Of a stretch of DNA of 64,000 nt, positions 48,309-57,778 are shown piece after piece. The DNA comes from JBMNCR01 sp049366695. GTDB taxonomy: Bacteria > Bacillota > Clostridia > Eubacteriales > Alkalibacteraceae. A model generated the notes under the pieces. It had not been told where the DNA came from. It worked only from the letters and a program-made list of their open reading frames with translations, and searched no databases. Within the stretch, counting starts at the first letter, position 1. Each line of letters opens with the position of its first letter. The stretch covers positions 147,413-211,412 of the forward strand of contig JBMNCR010000034.1 in the NCBI GenBank assembly GCA_049366695.1, written 5' to 3'. The position numbers and the translations under genes are program-made.

Positions 48309-48336
48309 ATTATAACTATTTATTTTTTTTTTGCAA
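48309..48336 (-). promoter_or_regulatory. Promoter of the valS leader
   Basis: On the minus strand TTGCAA (48336-48331) and TATAAT (48314-48309) are 16 bases apart, just upstream of the T-box leader. Confidence 0.65.
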
Positions 48337-48512
48337 TACTCTTATTGAAAATTGTTATAAAAGTCTTTTCTCTTATTTGTGTATCTAAATATTTGAAATT
48401 TTACAAATATTTAATGCATCTCGAAATTATAAGCTTTTATCTGTTACATATTTTTGTTATAATATATATTTAGGTACATACCCTATTCATTATTTTTTGA
48501 TTAAATAAACAT

Positions 48513-48541
48513 TTGCCTATTGTTTTTATTAGACATATAAT
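48513..48541 (+). promoter_or_regulatory. Promoter of the leader ORF and mgtE
   Basis: TTGCCT (48513-48518), a 17-base spacer and TATAAT (48536-48541). A second TATAAT lies at 48550-48555. Confidence 0.65.
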
Positions 48542-48577
48542 GATTAAGGTATAATTTTTTTTATAGGAGGCGAAATT

Positions 48578-48685
48578 ATGGATGATATACCCCTTAGTCC
48601 CAATTACATAAAACGTTTGAAATACTCTATCCATATTTTTTGTCTAACGGATGGGGTCAAAAAAAAATTAAATATTAAGAGGTGA
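48578..48685 (+). CDS. 35-codon leader ORF upstream of mgtE
   Basis: A perfect AGGAGG seven bases upstream of the ATG drives a 35-codon frame (MDDIPLSPNYIKRLKYSIHIF...LNIKR) ending in TGA at 48683-48685. The stop lies inside the mgtE ribosome site and overlaps a GTG, leaving five bases before the mgtE TTG. The peptide is basic with no known motif. Position and strong ribosome site suggest a leader peptide that couples translation to mgtE, perhaps as an Mg2+ sensor; that is inference. Confidence 0.6.
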   Translation: MDDIPLSPNYIKRLKYSIHIFCLTDGVKKKLNIKR

Positions 48686-48690
48686 TCCCA

Positions 48691-50022
48691 TTGGAAAGAA
48701 TTTTATTACTTATTGACGAAAAAAAATTTAATGAACTTAGAAATTATTTAAAGACATTACATCCCCTTGATATCGCTGAATCAATGGAGGAATTACACAA
48801 TAAATATAGTCTTCTTATTTTTAGATTACTACCTAAAGATTTAGCAGTAGAAGTTTTCTCTCATATGGACACTTCATATCAAGCAAAATTTTCAGAATTA
48901 ATAAAAGAAGATGAACTTAGAGAATTAGTTAACGAACTAAACTTTGATGATAAGATAGATTACCTTGAAGAAATTCCAGCAGTGTTAGTTAAAAAGATAC
49001 TCAAAAATACACCTGAAGGCGAAAGAAAACTTATAAATCAATTTTTTAATTACCCCGAATACTCAGCAGGAAGCTTAATGACTATTGAGTTTATAGATTT
49101 TAAAAAACAAATATCTGTAAAGAATTCAATAGATAGAATAAGAAAAATTGGCTATGACAAAGAAACTATTTATACATGTTATGTTACAAATAATTCTCGA
49201 AAACTAGAAGGAATTATTTCACTTAAAGAACTGATATTAGCTGATGAAAGTACAGTGATAGAAGATATAATGCATAGTGACTTTATTTCAGTTACTACAA
49301 CTACTGATCAAGAATATGTTGTAGAAATGTTTCAAAAATATGACCTATTAGCTATGCCAGTAGTAGATTTAGAAAACAGGCTAGTCGGAATAATCACAGT
49401 AGATGATATTATTGACGTTATTGAAGAAGAAGTAACAGAAGATTTTCACTTAATGGCAGGTATGCAAGCTACTGAAGATAATTATCTTAATTCATCAGTT
49501 ATTAGTTTAGTAAAGAAGAGATTCCCTTGGTTAGCTATCCTAATGGTTTCCGCTGCTCTAACTAGATCTATTATGGAAAGTTATCAATCATTAATTGCAA
49601 GTGTTGCTTTATTAAGTGCAAGTATTCCAATGCTAATGGGTACTAGTGGTAATGCCGGTTCTCAAGTTTCTACTTTAATGGTACGTTCTATAGCATTAGG
49701 TGATGTAGAATTCCGTGATATTTTTAAAGTATTGTGGAAAGAATTACGAGTTAGTTTAATTATAGGTTTTGGATTAGCAATATTAAATTTTATTAGTATG
49801 TATTATATCTCAAGTTATGAATTAGAACTTTCGTTAATTGTAAGTGCAACTCTAGTTACTACTATTACTTTAGCAAAATTGGTTGGATCTTCCCTACCAA
49901 TTCTAGCTAAAAAATTAGGTTTAGATCCTGCTATAATGGCAAATCCTATGATTAGCACTATTTTAGATGCTCTTGTATTAATAACATATTTTAATATTTG
50001 TTTAATTGCTCTATCTAAATAG
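48691..50022 (+). CDS. mgtE: Magnesium transporter MgtE
   Basis: Domains in order: MgtE N domain (about 1-125), two CBS domains (about 130-250, with PVVDLENRLVGIITVDDIIDVIEEE) and five membrane helices with GTSGNAGSQVSTLMVRSIALGD and LGLDPAIMANPMISTILDAL. It is an Mg2+ channel closed by Mg2+ binding to the N and CBS domains. I favour the TTG at 48691, which has AGAGGTGAT upstream; the GTG at 48682 overlaps that site. Confidence 0.95.
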   Translation: MERILLLIDEKKFNELRNYLKTLHPLDIAESMEELHNKYSLLIFRLLPKDLAVEVFSHMDTSYQAKFSELIKEDELRELVNELNFDDKIDYLEEIPAVLVKKILKNTPEGERKLINQFFNYPEYSAGSLMTIEFIDFKKQISVKNSIDRIRKIGYDKETIYTCYVTNNSRKLEGIISLKELILADESTVIEDIMHSDFISVTTTTDQEYVVEMFQKYDLLAMPVVDLENRLVGIITVDDIIDVIEEEVTEDFHLMAGMQATEDNYLNSSVISLVKKRFPWLAILMVSAALTRSIMESYQSLIASVALLSASIPMLMGTSGNAGSQVSTLMVRSIALGDVEFRDIFKVLWKELRVSLIIGFGLAILNFISMYYISSYELELSLIVSATLVTTITLAKLVGSSLPILAKKLGLDPAIMANPMISTILDALVLITYFNICLIALSK

Positions 50023-50052
50023 TCTCTAGAAAAATTTAGAGACTATTTTTTA
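50017..50052. terminator. Bidirectional terminator between mgtE and the glycosyltransferase gene
   Basis: AAATAGTCTCTA (50017-50028) pairs with TAGAGACTATTT (50037-50048), with a T run on the plus strand. It overlaps the mgtE stop and ends just before the convergent gene. Confidence 0.85.
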
Positions 50053-51157
50053 TATTTAACTTCATAAGCTTACTTCCTAAATTTATAATTCTTTCGATTG
50101 ACTGTTCCTTTGCTACTTCTGACATATTTTTAGCCATATTATCTAGGATATCTTTGTTTCTAACTAAATAATCTACTACATTACTAAGTTCATTTATTTT
50201 ATCAACTTTAATTGCCATACCTGTTTCTACTAGAAAATCTGTGTTTTCTTCTTCTTGTCCAGGTATATAATACGGAATTACCATAGGAATATTTTTTATT
50301 ATTGATTCTGTCGTAGTTAATCCTCCTGGCTTTGTAATGATAACATCTGCTTTATCCATTAATTCTGGTATATTTTCAACGAATCCATATACTTCAATCT
50401 TTTTTGTTGTATTCTTTTCTGCAATAATCTTTTCTAACTTTCTTTTCATTTTACAATTATTTCCACAAACAACAATAAGTTTTAAGTCATAGACTGAATC
50501 AATAAGATTTAATAGTGCTTTTTCAAGTTGTGATGTACCCATGGATCCTGCCATCAGAAGAATAGACAGATCCACATCATAATCCCTATTTTCTGACCCA
50601 TGATAATCAATAAATGATTTTCTAACTGGAATCCCATAGGGATATATCTTGTGATCTTCTACTCCTTTTTCTATCATATTCTTTTTAGTATAATCACTTC
50701 CAACTATGTATGCACTTATTTGAGGATTTATATATGCTCTATGAATCATATAATCCGTTACTATAGATATAATCGGGATAACAAATTCCCCTTCCCCACG
50801 CAAAGTTCCTAAAACGTTAGTTACAAGCGGATGTGTTACTACTATTAAATCAGGTTTTTCCTTATGAATTATTTCTAATAAGTTTTTTTCAATTACATCT
50901 GTAATTATTGCAATGATATAATGACTAAGTGTTTCGTTATTAGCCGCTTTATAAAGTCTTCCGTATGTTCTAGGAATAATACTAACCATTCTTTCATAAC
51001 CTTTTGCTATAACTCTATCCAAAAGAATATTTGTATCTTTAAATGCATCGTATATAACTGCTTCATATGAAGCACTATTAAAATGTTCTTTAATTGAATT
51101 TGCAGCAATATTATGTCCTCCACCTGTAGAGGCAGAGAATATTAATACCTTATCCAT
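50036..51157 (-). CDS. UgtP/MGDG-synthase family glycosyltransferase
   Basis: The N-terminal MGDG_synth domain opens with LIFSASTGGGHNIAANSIKEHF. GT-B motifs follow: AGSMGTSQLEKALL near 195, VYGFVENIPELMDKADVIITKPGGLTTTESI near 260-290, and IPYYIPGQEEENT. It should transfer glucose or galactose from UDP-sugar to diacylglycerol at the cytoplasmic face of the membrane. Length 373 fits. Confidence 0.9.
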   Translation of the reverse strand: MDKVLIFSASTGGGHNIAANSIKEHFNSASYEAVIYDAFKDTNILLDRVIAKGYERMVSIIPRTYGRLYKAANNETLSHYIIAIITDVIEKNLLEIIHKEKPDLIVVTHPLVTNVLGTLRGEGEFVIPIISIVTDYMIHRAYINPQISAYIVGSDYTKKNMIEKGVEDHKIYPYGIPVRKSFIDYHGSENRDYDVDLSILLMAGSMGTSQLEKALLNLIDSVYDLKLIVVCGNNCKMKRKLEKIIAEKNTTKKIEVYGFVENIPELMDKADVIITKPGGLTTTESIIKNIPMVIPYYIPGQEEENTDFLVETGMAIKVDKINELSNVVDYLVRNKDILDNMAKNMSEVAKEQSIERIINLGSKLMKLNIKNSL

Positions 51158-51443
51158 TTAATCAACTCCAAATATAATTTTACACTATCTTTCATATTTT
51201 AACTTATTATTATTAAAAATCAATTAAAAGTATTAAAAAAAATATCGTCTGTACAAATATCTTTAATTATATATATTTTATACTATTTCCATAATAAAGT
51301 ATAAAAAATGCTTAATAATGATTTTTATATATCATCAATTTTTTTGAGAATTTACTTATAAATTATACTAATATAATAATTTCATAACACATAAGTTGAA
51401 AACTTCAAATATATTCGTATTAAAATATAAATAAAAAAGCTAA

Positions 51444-51480
51444 AGTGTTCTATACTATCTTTCAATCTTTTTTGAACACT
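51444..51480 (-). terminator. Terminator of the SIR2-like/Cys-rich cassette
   Basis: AGTGTTC (51444-51450) pairs with GAACACT (51474-51480), with a U-rich tract on the minus strand beyond. It overlaps the 3' end of the small Cys-rich gene. Confidence 0.6.
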
Positions 51481-51628
51481 GTTGACATAGATTATTTTTT
51501 TCAGAACATTGTTTGCATATAATATAACTTGGCCTATGAGGACAAATTATTATTTGTTTACATATTATACAAAGGCTTTCGCTCAACGCTTGAATATATA
51601 CCTTTTTTTTACATTCTTTGCATATCAT
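51455..51628 (-). CDS. Small Cys-rich (zinc-ribbon-like) protein, 57 residues
   Basis: The ATG at 51628, with AGGTGAT upstream, opens a 57-codon frame with nine Cys: CKEC, CIIC, a lone C29 before PHRP, CKQC and CQQC. The four CxxC pairs can form two zinc ribbons or knuckles. I know no named family. It starts 61 bases after the SIR2-like gene on the same strand and shares its terminator, so the two are probably one transcript. Confidence 0.65.
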   Translation of the reverse strand: MICKECKKKVYIQALSESLCIICKQIIICPHRPSYIICKQCSEKNNLCQQCSKKIER

Positions 51629-51689
51629 TTTATCACCTATTTTTCTTTATTTCATTTATATGCATTCATATTGTTTTTACTATATATAT

Positions 51690-52673
51690 TTAAATTAGTT
51701 TACTAATCATTTTAGGTGAATTAATAAATTTTTGAAAAGATAATTCCAAATAGTTTACTTGATTATTAAAAAACATATTATATCTATTGGATTCTTTTTT
51801 CATATTTTCTAACGATTTTTCTTCGTGTCCATTAATCACTGTAATATCAAAAGATTTCTCTTTATATAATTCTGCTCTTTTTATTATAAATTTAATATAT
51901 AAATCAGCGTCAGGTAAAGAATATCCGCAAAAAACTATTTTATTGTTTTCATATAAATATTTATTCATATGATGATATACATTGTTCAAATATGGATTCG
52001 AAATATCTTTAAAGAATGTAGGAGGAACAATTATTGATTTGAATTTATTATTACACCTACTACATCGAATATCTCCATTTATAATATCTCTTAAAGCTCC
52101 ATCTTTAAATGGTACTATTTTAAACTCATCACATACATCACAAAATATCCAATTAATTGCGCCATATATTTTTAATAATGGTAAATTAAACATATCGTTG
52201 TAATTCTTTATTATTTTTATTCCATAATCAATATTTACATTATTTAAAATTAATGCATTGTCTATTAATATATCGTAATTTGTAGTAATAATCACAACAT
52301 TTTTTAGTTTATTTATTTTTTTTAAATTTTCAATAAATTTATAATGATATCCATGTAAATTTATTATTTTTTTATCTAAAATTTCTGCCATTGAATATAC
52401 TATCGCTTTTTTTACTTCTTCTACATTAAAATAGAATGATACTTGTCTTTTTTCTGCAATATATAATAGTCCAAGAATTTCTTCAAAAGTTGGATATAAT
52501 TTAGTAGTTGTTACATCTATTTTATAAGTTCTACTAAAAAAATCTTTAAGTAAAACATAATAATGATCTTTTCTATTAGCAAACTCTTTAAAATATTCAT
52601 AAAACAACTCACTTTGTAATGGCGCACCTTCTGATTTTGAAGCTCCAGCTCCTAAAAAAAATATAGTTTTCAT
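51690..52673 (-). CDS. SIR2-like protein with zinc-ribbon insert and Tyr in the catalytic His position
   Basis: The N-terminal Rossmann loop FLGAGASKSEGAP (GAGAS at 8-12), TTNYD (130-134) and the C-terminal FCGYSLPDADLYIKFII are SIR2 family features. Between them CDVC (178-181) and CSRC (204-207) form a zinc ribbon as in sirtuins. The KLHG motif, whose His is catalytic, reads KIYG with Tyr170. SIR2-like proteins in bacteria deplete NAD in phage defence or deacetylate proteins. Loss of the His casts doubt on standard chemistry. It is followed by a Cys-rich small protein. Confidence 0.8.
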   Translation of the reverse strand: MKTIFFLGAGASKSEGAPLQSELFYEYFKEFANRKDHYYVLLKDFFSRTYKIDVTTTKLYPTFEEILGLLYIAEKRQVSFYFNVEEVKKAIVYSMAEILDKKIINLHGYHYKFIENLKKINKLKNVVIITTNYDILIDNALILNNVNIDYGIKIIKNYNDMFNLPLLKIYGAINWIFCDVCDEFKIVPFKDGALRDIINGDIRCSRCNNKFKSIIVPPTFFKDISNPYLNNVYHHMNKYLYENNKIVFCGYSLPDADLYIKFIIKRAELYKEKSFDITVINGHEEKSLENMKKESNRYNMFFNNQVNYLELSFQKFINSPKMISKLI

Positions 52674-52837
52674 AAATCCACCAATCTAATCTTTTTTACA
52701 TTATTATTTTATTTTATATAAAAATTATTCATTTAAAACTTCTATGTACGACTGTTTAGTTATATATTTTTTCATTCACCAATAAAATTTTTGAGAATAT
52801 AATATAAATGATAGTTAAAATAAAGGAGGTAATTCTT

Positions 52838-53842
52838 TTGAAAAAAGTTTACATTATTGTCTCTATTCTCATTATTGTTTCCCTTCTACTCTTTAGTTTT
52901 ACTGGATGTCAAAAAGATGAATTAACAGTAATACAGCTAAATGAGGTTACACACTCTATATTTTATGCACCTCAATATGCAGCAATAAGTCAAGGCTTCT
53001 TTCTTGAAGAAGGTTTAGAAATTGAATTAACAAATGGTCAAGGTGCAGACAAAGTACTTACATCAATAATATCTGGGAGTTCCGATATCGGTTTTTGTGG
53101 ACCAGAAGCGACGGTATACATATATAATCAAAATAAAGATGACTACGCAGTTTCTTTTGCTCAACTTACTCAACGAGACGGTTCATTCTTGTTAGCAAGA
53201 GAGCCTGATGATAATTTTACTTTTGATAAATTAATCGGAAAACAAATTATTGGAGGTAGAAAAGGTGGCATGCCTGAAATGACTCTAGAATGGGTTTTAA
53301 AGCAAAATAACGTTATCCCTGGTGAAGATGTCGCTATTGATACTAGTGTTCAATTTGCAGCAATGGCCGGGGCATTTAAAAGCGGTATTGGAGATTATGT
53401 GGCACTATTTGAACCTACTGCTCTAGCACTAGAACAAGATGGAGCTGGATATGTTGTAGCATCAATAGGTGTAGAAAGTGGAAGCATTCCCTATACATGT
53501 TACAATGCTAAAAAAAGTTATATAGAAGAAAATCCAGAAATAATACAAAGTTTTACTAATGCAATATATAAAGGAGAAACATGGGTTCAAGAACATACTC
53601 CTGAAGAAATAGCAGCGGCAATTGTTGATTTCTTTCCTGATACAAATATAGATGATCTAACTGCCGTTGTAAAAAGATATAAAGACCAAGGTACTTGGTG
53701 TAAAACACCATTATTAACTGAAGAATCTTTTGAACATATGCAAGACATCATACAAGAAGCAGGCGAACTAGATAGTCGAGCACCTTATGCCGACTTAGTT
53801 AATACTAGCTTTGCACAAGAAGCAATAAATAATACTAAATAG
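52838..53842 (+). CDS. ABC transporter substrate-binding lipoprotein (NMT1/SsuA type)
   Basis: I start at the TTG at 52838, with AAGGAGG upstream, since the codons before it are the ribosome site. A lipobox LFSFTGC follows a hydrophobic signal. The body has IFYAPQYAAISQGFFLEEGLEIELTNGQGADKVLTSIISG and DIGFCGPEATVYIYNQ, as in proteins binding thiamine precursors, nitrate, taurine or riboflavin. The ligand is not determinable from sequence. It is the first gene of a complete importer operon. Confidence 0.9.
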   Translation: MKKVYIIVSILIIVSLLLFSFTGCQKDELTVIQLNEVTHSIFYAPQYAAISQGFFLEEGLEIELTNGQGADKVLTSIISGSSDIGFCGPEATVYIYNQNKDDYAVSFAQLTQRDGSFLLAREPDDNFTFDKLIGKQIIGGRKGGMPEMTLEWVLKQNNVIPGEDVAIDTSVQFAAMAGAFKSGIGDYVALFEPTALALEQDGAGYVVASIGVESGSIPYTCYNAKKSYIEENPEIIQSFTNAIYKGETWVQEHTPEEIAAAIVDFFPDTNIDDLTAVVKRYKDQGTWCKTPLLTEESFEHMQDIIQEAGELDSRAPYADLVNTSFAQEAINNTK

Positions 53843-53858
53843 TACAAAAAGGAGGATA

Positions 53859-54617
53859 ATGGTGACTACTCCAATAGTTAAAATAAAAGATTTGTCAAAA
53901 ATATATCATAGCCTAAACGGAGAAACTCTAGCAATTAGTAACTTTTCATTAGATGTTTATGAGGGTGAATTTATAGTAATAGTAGGTCCTAGTGGATGTG
54001 GAAAAACGACTTTACTATCAATATTAGCAGGTTTAATTCTCCCTTCAACAGGTGAAATTAAATACTCTAAAAACAAAAACACCTTAGGGTATATGCTTCA
54101 AGAGGATCACCTTTTTCCATGGCGAACAATTCTAAACAACGTATTCTTAGGTTTAGAAATACAAAATAGAGATTCTATCGAAAACAAGCAGAAAGCAGAA
54201 CAGTTACTGAAAACATACGGCTTATCAAAATTTAAAAACCATTATCCAAATCAATTATCTGGAGGCATGAGACAAAGAGTAGCGTTAATACGTACTTTAG
54301 CAATAAAACCTAGTATATTACTTCTAGATGAACCTTTTTCTGCATTAGATTCCCAAACAAGACTTGCAGTTTCAGATGATATTGGTTCAATCATAAAAAA
54401 AGAAAAACATACGGCAATTATGGTAACTCATGATTTAGCAGAGGCAATATCTTTAGCTGATAGAATTATATTATTAAGCAAAAGGCCAGCAGTAATTAAA
54501 AATATATATACTATAAAATTAAGTGGTAAAGGTAACTCACCTATAGAAAACAGAAATGCTCCGGAATTTATGACATATTATAATAAAATCTGGAAGGAGC
54601 TTGATGTACATGTATAA
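53859..54617 (+). CDS. ABC transporter ATP-binding protein (NitT/TauT type)
   Basis: Walker A GPSGCGKTTLLS, Q-loop YMLQEDHLFPWRTI, signature LSGGMRQRVALIRTL, Walker B ILLLDEPFSALDS, H-loop TH. GGAGG lies three bases before the ATG at 53859, or six before the GTG at 53862; either start is possible. It is 16 bases after the binding-protein gene and overlaps the permease. Confidence 0.93.
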   Translation: MVTTPIVKIKDLSKIYHSLNGETLAISNFSLDVYEGEFIVIVGPSGCGKTTLLSILAGLILPSTGEIKYSKNKNTLGYMLQEDHLFPWRTILNNVFLGLEIQNRDSIENKQKAEQLLKTYGLSKFKNHYPNQLSGGMRQRVALIRTLAIKPSILLLDEPFSALDSQTRLAVSDDIGSIIKKEKHTAIMVTHDLAEAISLADRIILLSKRPAVIKNIYTIKLSGKGNSPIENRNAPEFMTYYNKIWKELDVHV

Positions 54618-55410
54618 TAATTTCTCAACAGAACATAAGCAATACATAAAAAAAATTAAAAATCAAAATAAAAAAGTTATTATTGCTAGAATAGCTATAC
54701 TAATCGTCTTTATTACTCTTTGGGAAGTAGCAGCAAATTATAAATGGATTGATTCTTTTATTACAAGCCAACCGACAAAGATTTTTACTACTCTAACAAA
54801 TTTGATAATAGAAGGATCATTATTTATACACCTATTTACAACTGTTATTGAAACTATAATTGGATTTACTACCAGTACTATTATAGGTACACTTATTGCC
54901 ATTATGCTTTGGTGGTCACCCTTTCTTTCAAGAGTATTTGACCCTTACCTAGTAGTTCTAAATAGTTTGCCTAAAGTTGCATTGGGACCCATTATATTAG
55001 TTTGGGTAGGAGCTGGTCCCATCGCTATTATTGTAATGGCATTGTTTATTTCTCTCATCGTAACCATTATAGGTGTATATAGTGGTTTAAAGGAAGTAGA
55101 CGAAGCAAAAATAACCTTAGTTAAAACCTTTGGTGCATCTAAAAGACAAATTCTTACTAAAGTAGTATTGCCTGCAAGCTATCCTACTATTACTAATGCT
55201 CTTAAGATTAACGTTGGCTTATCATGGGTTGGAGTAATTATGGGAGAATTTCTAGTATCAAAAGCAGGATTAGGATACCTTATTGTTTATGGAAGTCAGG
55301 TTTTTCAATTAGACATTGTTATGACTAGTATATTAATATTATCCCTTGCAGCAGGGTTTATGTATAAACTAGTGACATATATAGAAAAAAAATTAATACC
55401 ATATAAATAA
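54601..55410 (+). CDS. ABC transporter permease (SsuC/TauC type)
   Basis: The 269-residue protein has six membrane helices and the ABC coupling motif ...TFGASKRQILTKVVLPASYPTITNALKINVGLSWVGVIMGEFL. It overlaps the ATPase gene by 17 bases and probably starts at an ATG at 54604 or 54610 after AAGGAG. It completes the importer. Confidence 0.92.
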   Translation: MMYMYNNFSTEHKQYIKKIKNQNKKVIIARIAILIVFITLWEVAANYKWIDSFITSQPTKIFTTLTNLIIEGSLFIHLFTTVIETIIGFTTSTIIGTLIAIMLWWSPFLSRVFDPYLVVLNSLPKVALGPIILVWVGAGPIAIIVMALFISLIVTIIGVYSGLKEVDEAKITLVKTFGASKRQILTKVVLPASYPTITNALKINVGLSWVGVIMGEFLVSKAGLGYLIVYGSQVFQLDIVMTSILILSLAAGFMYKLVTYIEKKLIPYK

Positions 55411-55414
55411 TAAA

Positions 55415-55440
55415 AACCAGGAGTAATCCTGGTTACTTTT
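55415..55440 (+). terminator. Terminator of the ABC importer operon
   Basis: AACCAGGA (55415-55422) pairs with TCCTGGTT (55427-55434), four-base loop, T run after. Positioned five bases beyond the permease stop. Confidence 0.85.
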
Positions 55441-55443
55441 TAT

Positions 55444-55590
55444 CTAAAAATCTTTCGAAAATCTATAATTAACTTTTATTAACCTACCACCAATTCTATC
55501 TCGTTGCTTTTTATCAATTATATATAACATACCCATTACCATAAGAATTGCAGAAATGATTACAGTAGCAATGATAACTAATTTTCTCAT
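55444..55590 (-). CDS. Small single-span membrane protein, 48 residues
   Basis: An ATG at 55590 opens a 48-codon frame: a basic start MRK, one hydrophobic helix (about 4-25, LVIIATVIISAILMVMGMLYII) and a basic cytoplasmic tail (DKKQRDRIGGRLIK...). The ribosome site is weak (GAAAGG 14 bases up). It could be a real small protein; no family recognised. Confidence 0.4.
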   Translation of the reverse strand: MRKLVIIATVIISAILMVMGMLYIIDKKQRDRIGGRLIKVNYRFSKDF

Positions 55591-55685
55591 TATTAACACA
55601 ACCTTTCATGCTTATTTTCATTATATTATAATACTAATCTAAATACAACCAATACATAATAAGCAAATATTAAAACACTAATGCT

Positions 55686-57404
55686 TTAATCAATAAGTCT
55701 TTGTGCATTATGCAATGTTTTATACATCCCATTTAAATCCATCAACTCATCATGAGTGCCTTGCTCTACAACACCTTCGTCGGTTAATACAACAATCCTA
55801 TCAGCATTTTGTATTGTTGCTAATCTATGAGCTATTACTAATGTCGTTCTACTCTTTGCTAATTTATAAAAGGATTTTTGAATTATTTTTTCATTTTCAT
55901 TATCTAAACTAGAAGTAGCCTCATCTAATATTAATATTGGCGGATTTTTCAAAAATATTCTTGCGATAGAAATTCTTTGTTTTTGACCTCCAGATAATTT
56001 GACTCCTCTTTCGCCTGTATAAGTATCGTAACCATTAGGTAGTTTCATAATAAATTCATGGGCATTTGCCATTTTTGCTGCGTTAACTACTTCCTCTTCT
56101 GATGCATTAATTTTCCCATACTTGATATTTTCTCGTATGGTTCCAGAAAATAAAAACACATCTTGTTGCACTATACCAATATTTTCTCTTAAACTTTGCA
56201 AACTAATTTCTCTAATACTTATATTATCAACAACTATGTTACCACTGCTAACTTCGTAAAATCTCGGAATTAAACTACAAATGGTAGTTTTGCCTGCTCC
56301 AGATGGTCCAACAAAGGCTATGGTTTCACCAGCATCAATTTTTAGATTAATATTCTTTAATACAGTTTCATTTTTATTATAATTAAATGATACCTCATTA
56401 AATTTTATATCTCCTGATAATTTGCCAATATTTTTAGCATCCCTAGAATCAACTATATCTGGATTAATATCTAATATCTCTGTAAATCTATTAAATCCTG
56501 AAGCTGCCTTTTGAAAAGTTTCTACAAAATTTGCAATTCTTCTTATTGGTTCTAAGAATATAGCAATATATAATAAAAACTGTACTAAAACACCAATTGT
56601 TAATTGATTTTTATAAATAAATAGAGCACCAAAAAATATCACTATTAAATGTAACATATTGGAAAATAAACTTACACCAGAAATAAATTCTCCCATTATT
56701 TTATAAGATTCTTCTTTAGTATTTCTATAGTTATTGTTTCCAATATCAAATTTATCTTCTTCATACCACTCATTAGTAAATGATTTTACAACTCTTATAC
56801 CTGAAATACTATCCTCTATTTGTGCATTTATATCCGCTATCCTAAGCCTCATATCTCTAAATACACGTCTCATCTTTTTATTCTTTTTAATAGCAAAAAT
56901 AAGCATTATAGGTACTAATAAAAATATTATTAAAGCTAACTGCCATTTTATTGTAAACATAACTAAAAGTGCGCCAAATAGCGTTATAATAGTAATGAAA
57001 ATGTCTTCTGGTCCGTGATGAGCAAATTCAGATATTTCAAATAGATCATTTACTAATCGTGACATTATATGACCAGTTTTAGTATTATCAAAATAACTAA
57101 AAGAAAGTTTTTGGATATGATTGAATAAATCTTTTCTCATATCAGATTCAATTCGCACTCCCAAAACATGTCCATAATAAGTAACAATATAATGCAAAAT
57201 AGCTCTTAATACGTATAATATCAATATCCCTATTGATAAATTTACAAAAAAATTAAAGTTTCTACTTGGTATTGCACTATCAATTATTATCGCCACAATG
57301 GCAGGAATAATTAAATCCACTATTGACATAACAAAAGCACTTCCAAAATCCAAAGTAAAAAGCTTAATATGTGGTTTGTAATATTTCGAAAATCTCTTGA
57401 TCAA
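55686..57404 (-). CDS. ABC exporter, fused membrane and ATPase (type IV)
   Basis: Six membrane helices (about 1-300), then the nucleotide-binding domain: GPSGAGKTTICSLIPRFY, Q-loop VQQDVFLFSGTIRENI, LSGGQKQRISIARIFL, ILILDEATSSLDNENE, IAHRL. The half-transporter acts as a homo- or heterodimer; no second half-transporter is adjacent, so a homodimer is likely. Related to lipid/drug exporters (MsbA, BmrA). GGAGG precedes the start. Confidence 0.92.
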   Translation of the reverse strand: MIKRFSKYYKPHIKLFTLDFGSAFVMSIVDLIIPAIVAIIIDSAIPSRNFNFFVNLSIGILILYVLRAILHYIVTYYGHVLGVRIESDMRKDLFNHIQKLSFSYFDNTKTGHIMSRLVNDLFEISEFAHHGPEDIFITIITLFGALLVMFTIKWQLALIIFLLVPIMLIFAIKKNKKMRRVFRDMRLRIADINAQIEDSISGIRVVKSFTNEWYEEDKFDIGNNNYRNTKEESYKIMGEFISGVSLFSNMLHLIVIFFGALFIYKNQLTIGVLVQFLLYIAIFLEPIRRIANFVETFQKAASGFNRFTEILDINPDIVDSRDAKNIGKLSGDIKFNEVSFNYNKNETVLKNINLKIDAGETIAFVGPSGAGKTTICSLIPRFYEVSSGNIVVDNISIREISLQSLRENIGIVQQDVFLFSGTIRENIKYGKINASEEEVVNAAKMANAHEFIMKLPNGYDTYTGERGVKLSGGQKQRISIARIFLKNPPILILDEATSSLDNENEKIIQKSFYKLAKSRTTLVIAHRLATIQNADRIVVLTDEGVVEQGTHDELMDLNGMYKTLHNAQRLID

Positions 57405-57778
57405 AAAACATCCTCCTTTAAATTAATATTATTGCTTATAATAATTTCAAATCAATAATATATAAGAATATAATATGAAACATTACTGCTATTTTAACAA
57501 ATAAATTAAATAATTTTTTAATTAAAAAGAATGTCTCGATTGGTTTTGTAAAAAGTAGAAAGCAAAAATAAGTATGACAGGCTTTAAAAATAAGTTATTC
57601 CCCAATTTAGCACAAGACTTCTAGTATATCCCAGAAGTCAGAGTAATAAAAAACTATTTTAATTTGAAATATAAATTTCAATATAAATCAGAAAATTTTT
57701 CACACTACTATGGTTATTTGCAAATTCATCAACCTTTAAAGTTTTTCACAATTATGAAGTAAATCCTCTTTAATACTT
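57405..57778. other. Non-coding gap between proB and the ABC exporter
   Basis: No gene is visible. A weak hairpin GACTTCT/AGAAGTC (57616-57639) may end transcription; the rest is AT-rich and unassigned. Confidence 0.4.

Noticed and set aside
48225..48473. An 82-codon plus-strand frame upstream of mgtE
   Set aside because: It overlaps the valS T-box leader and promoter on the other strand and has no ribosome site.
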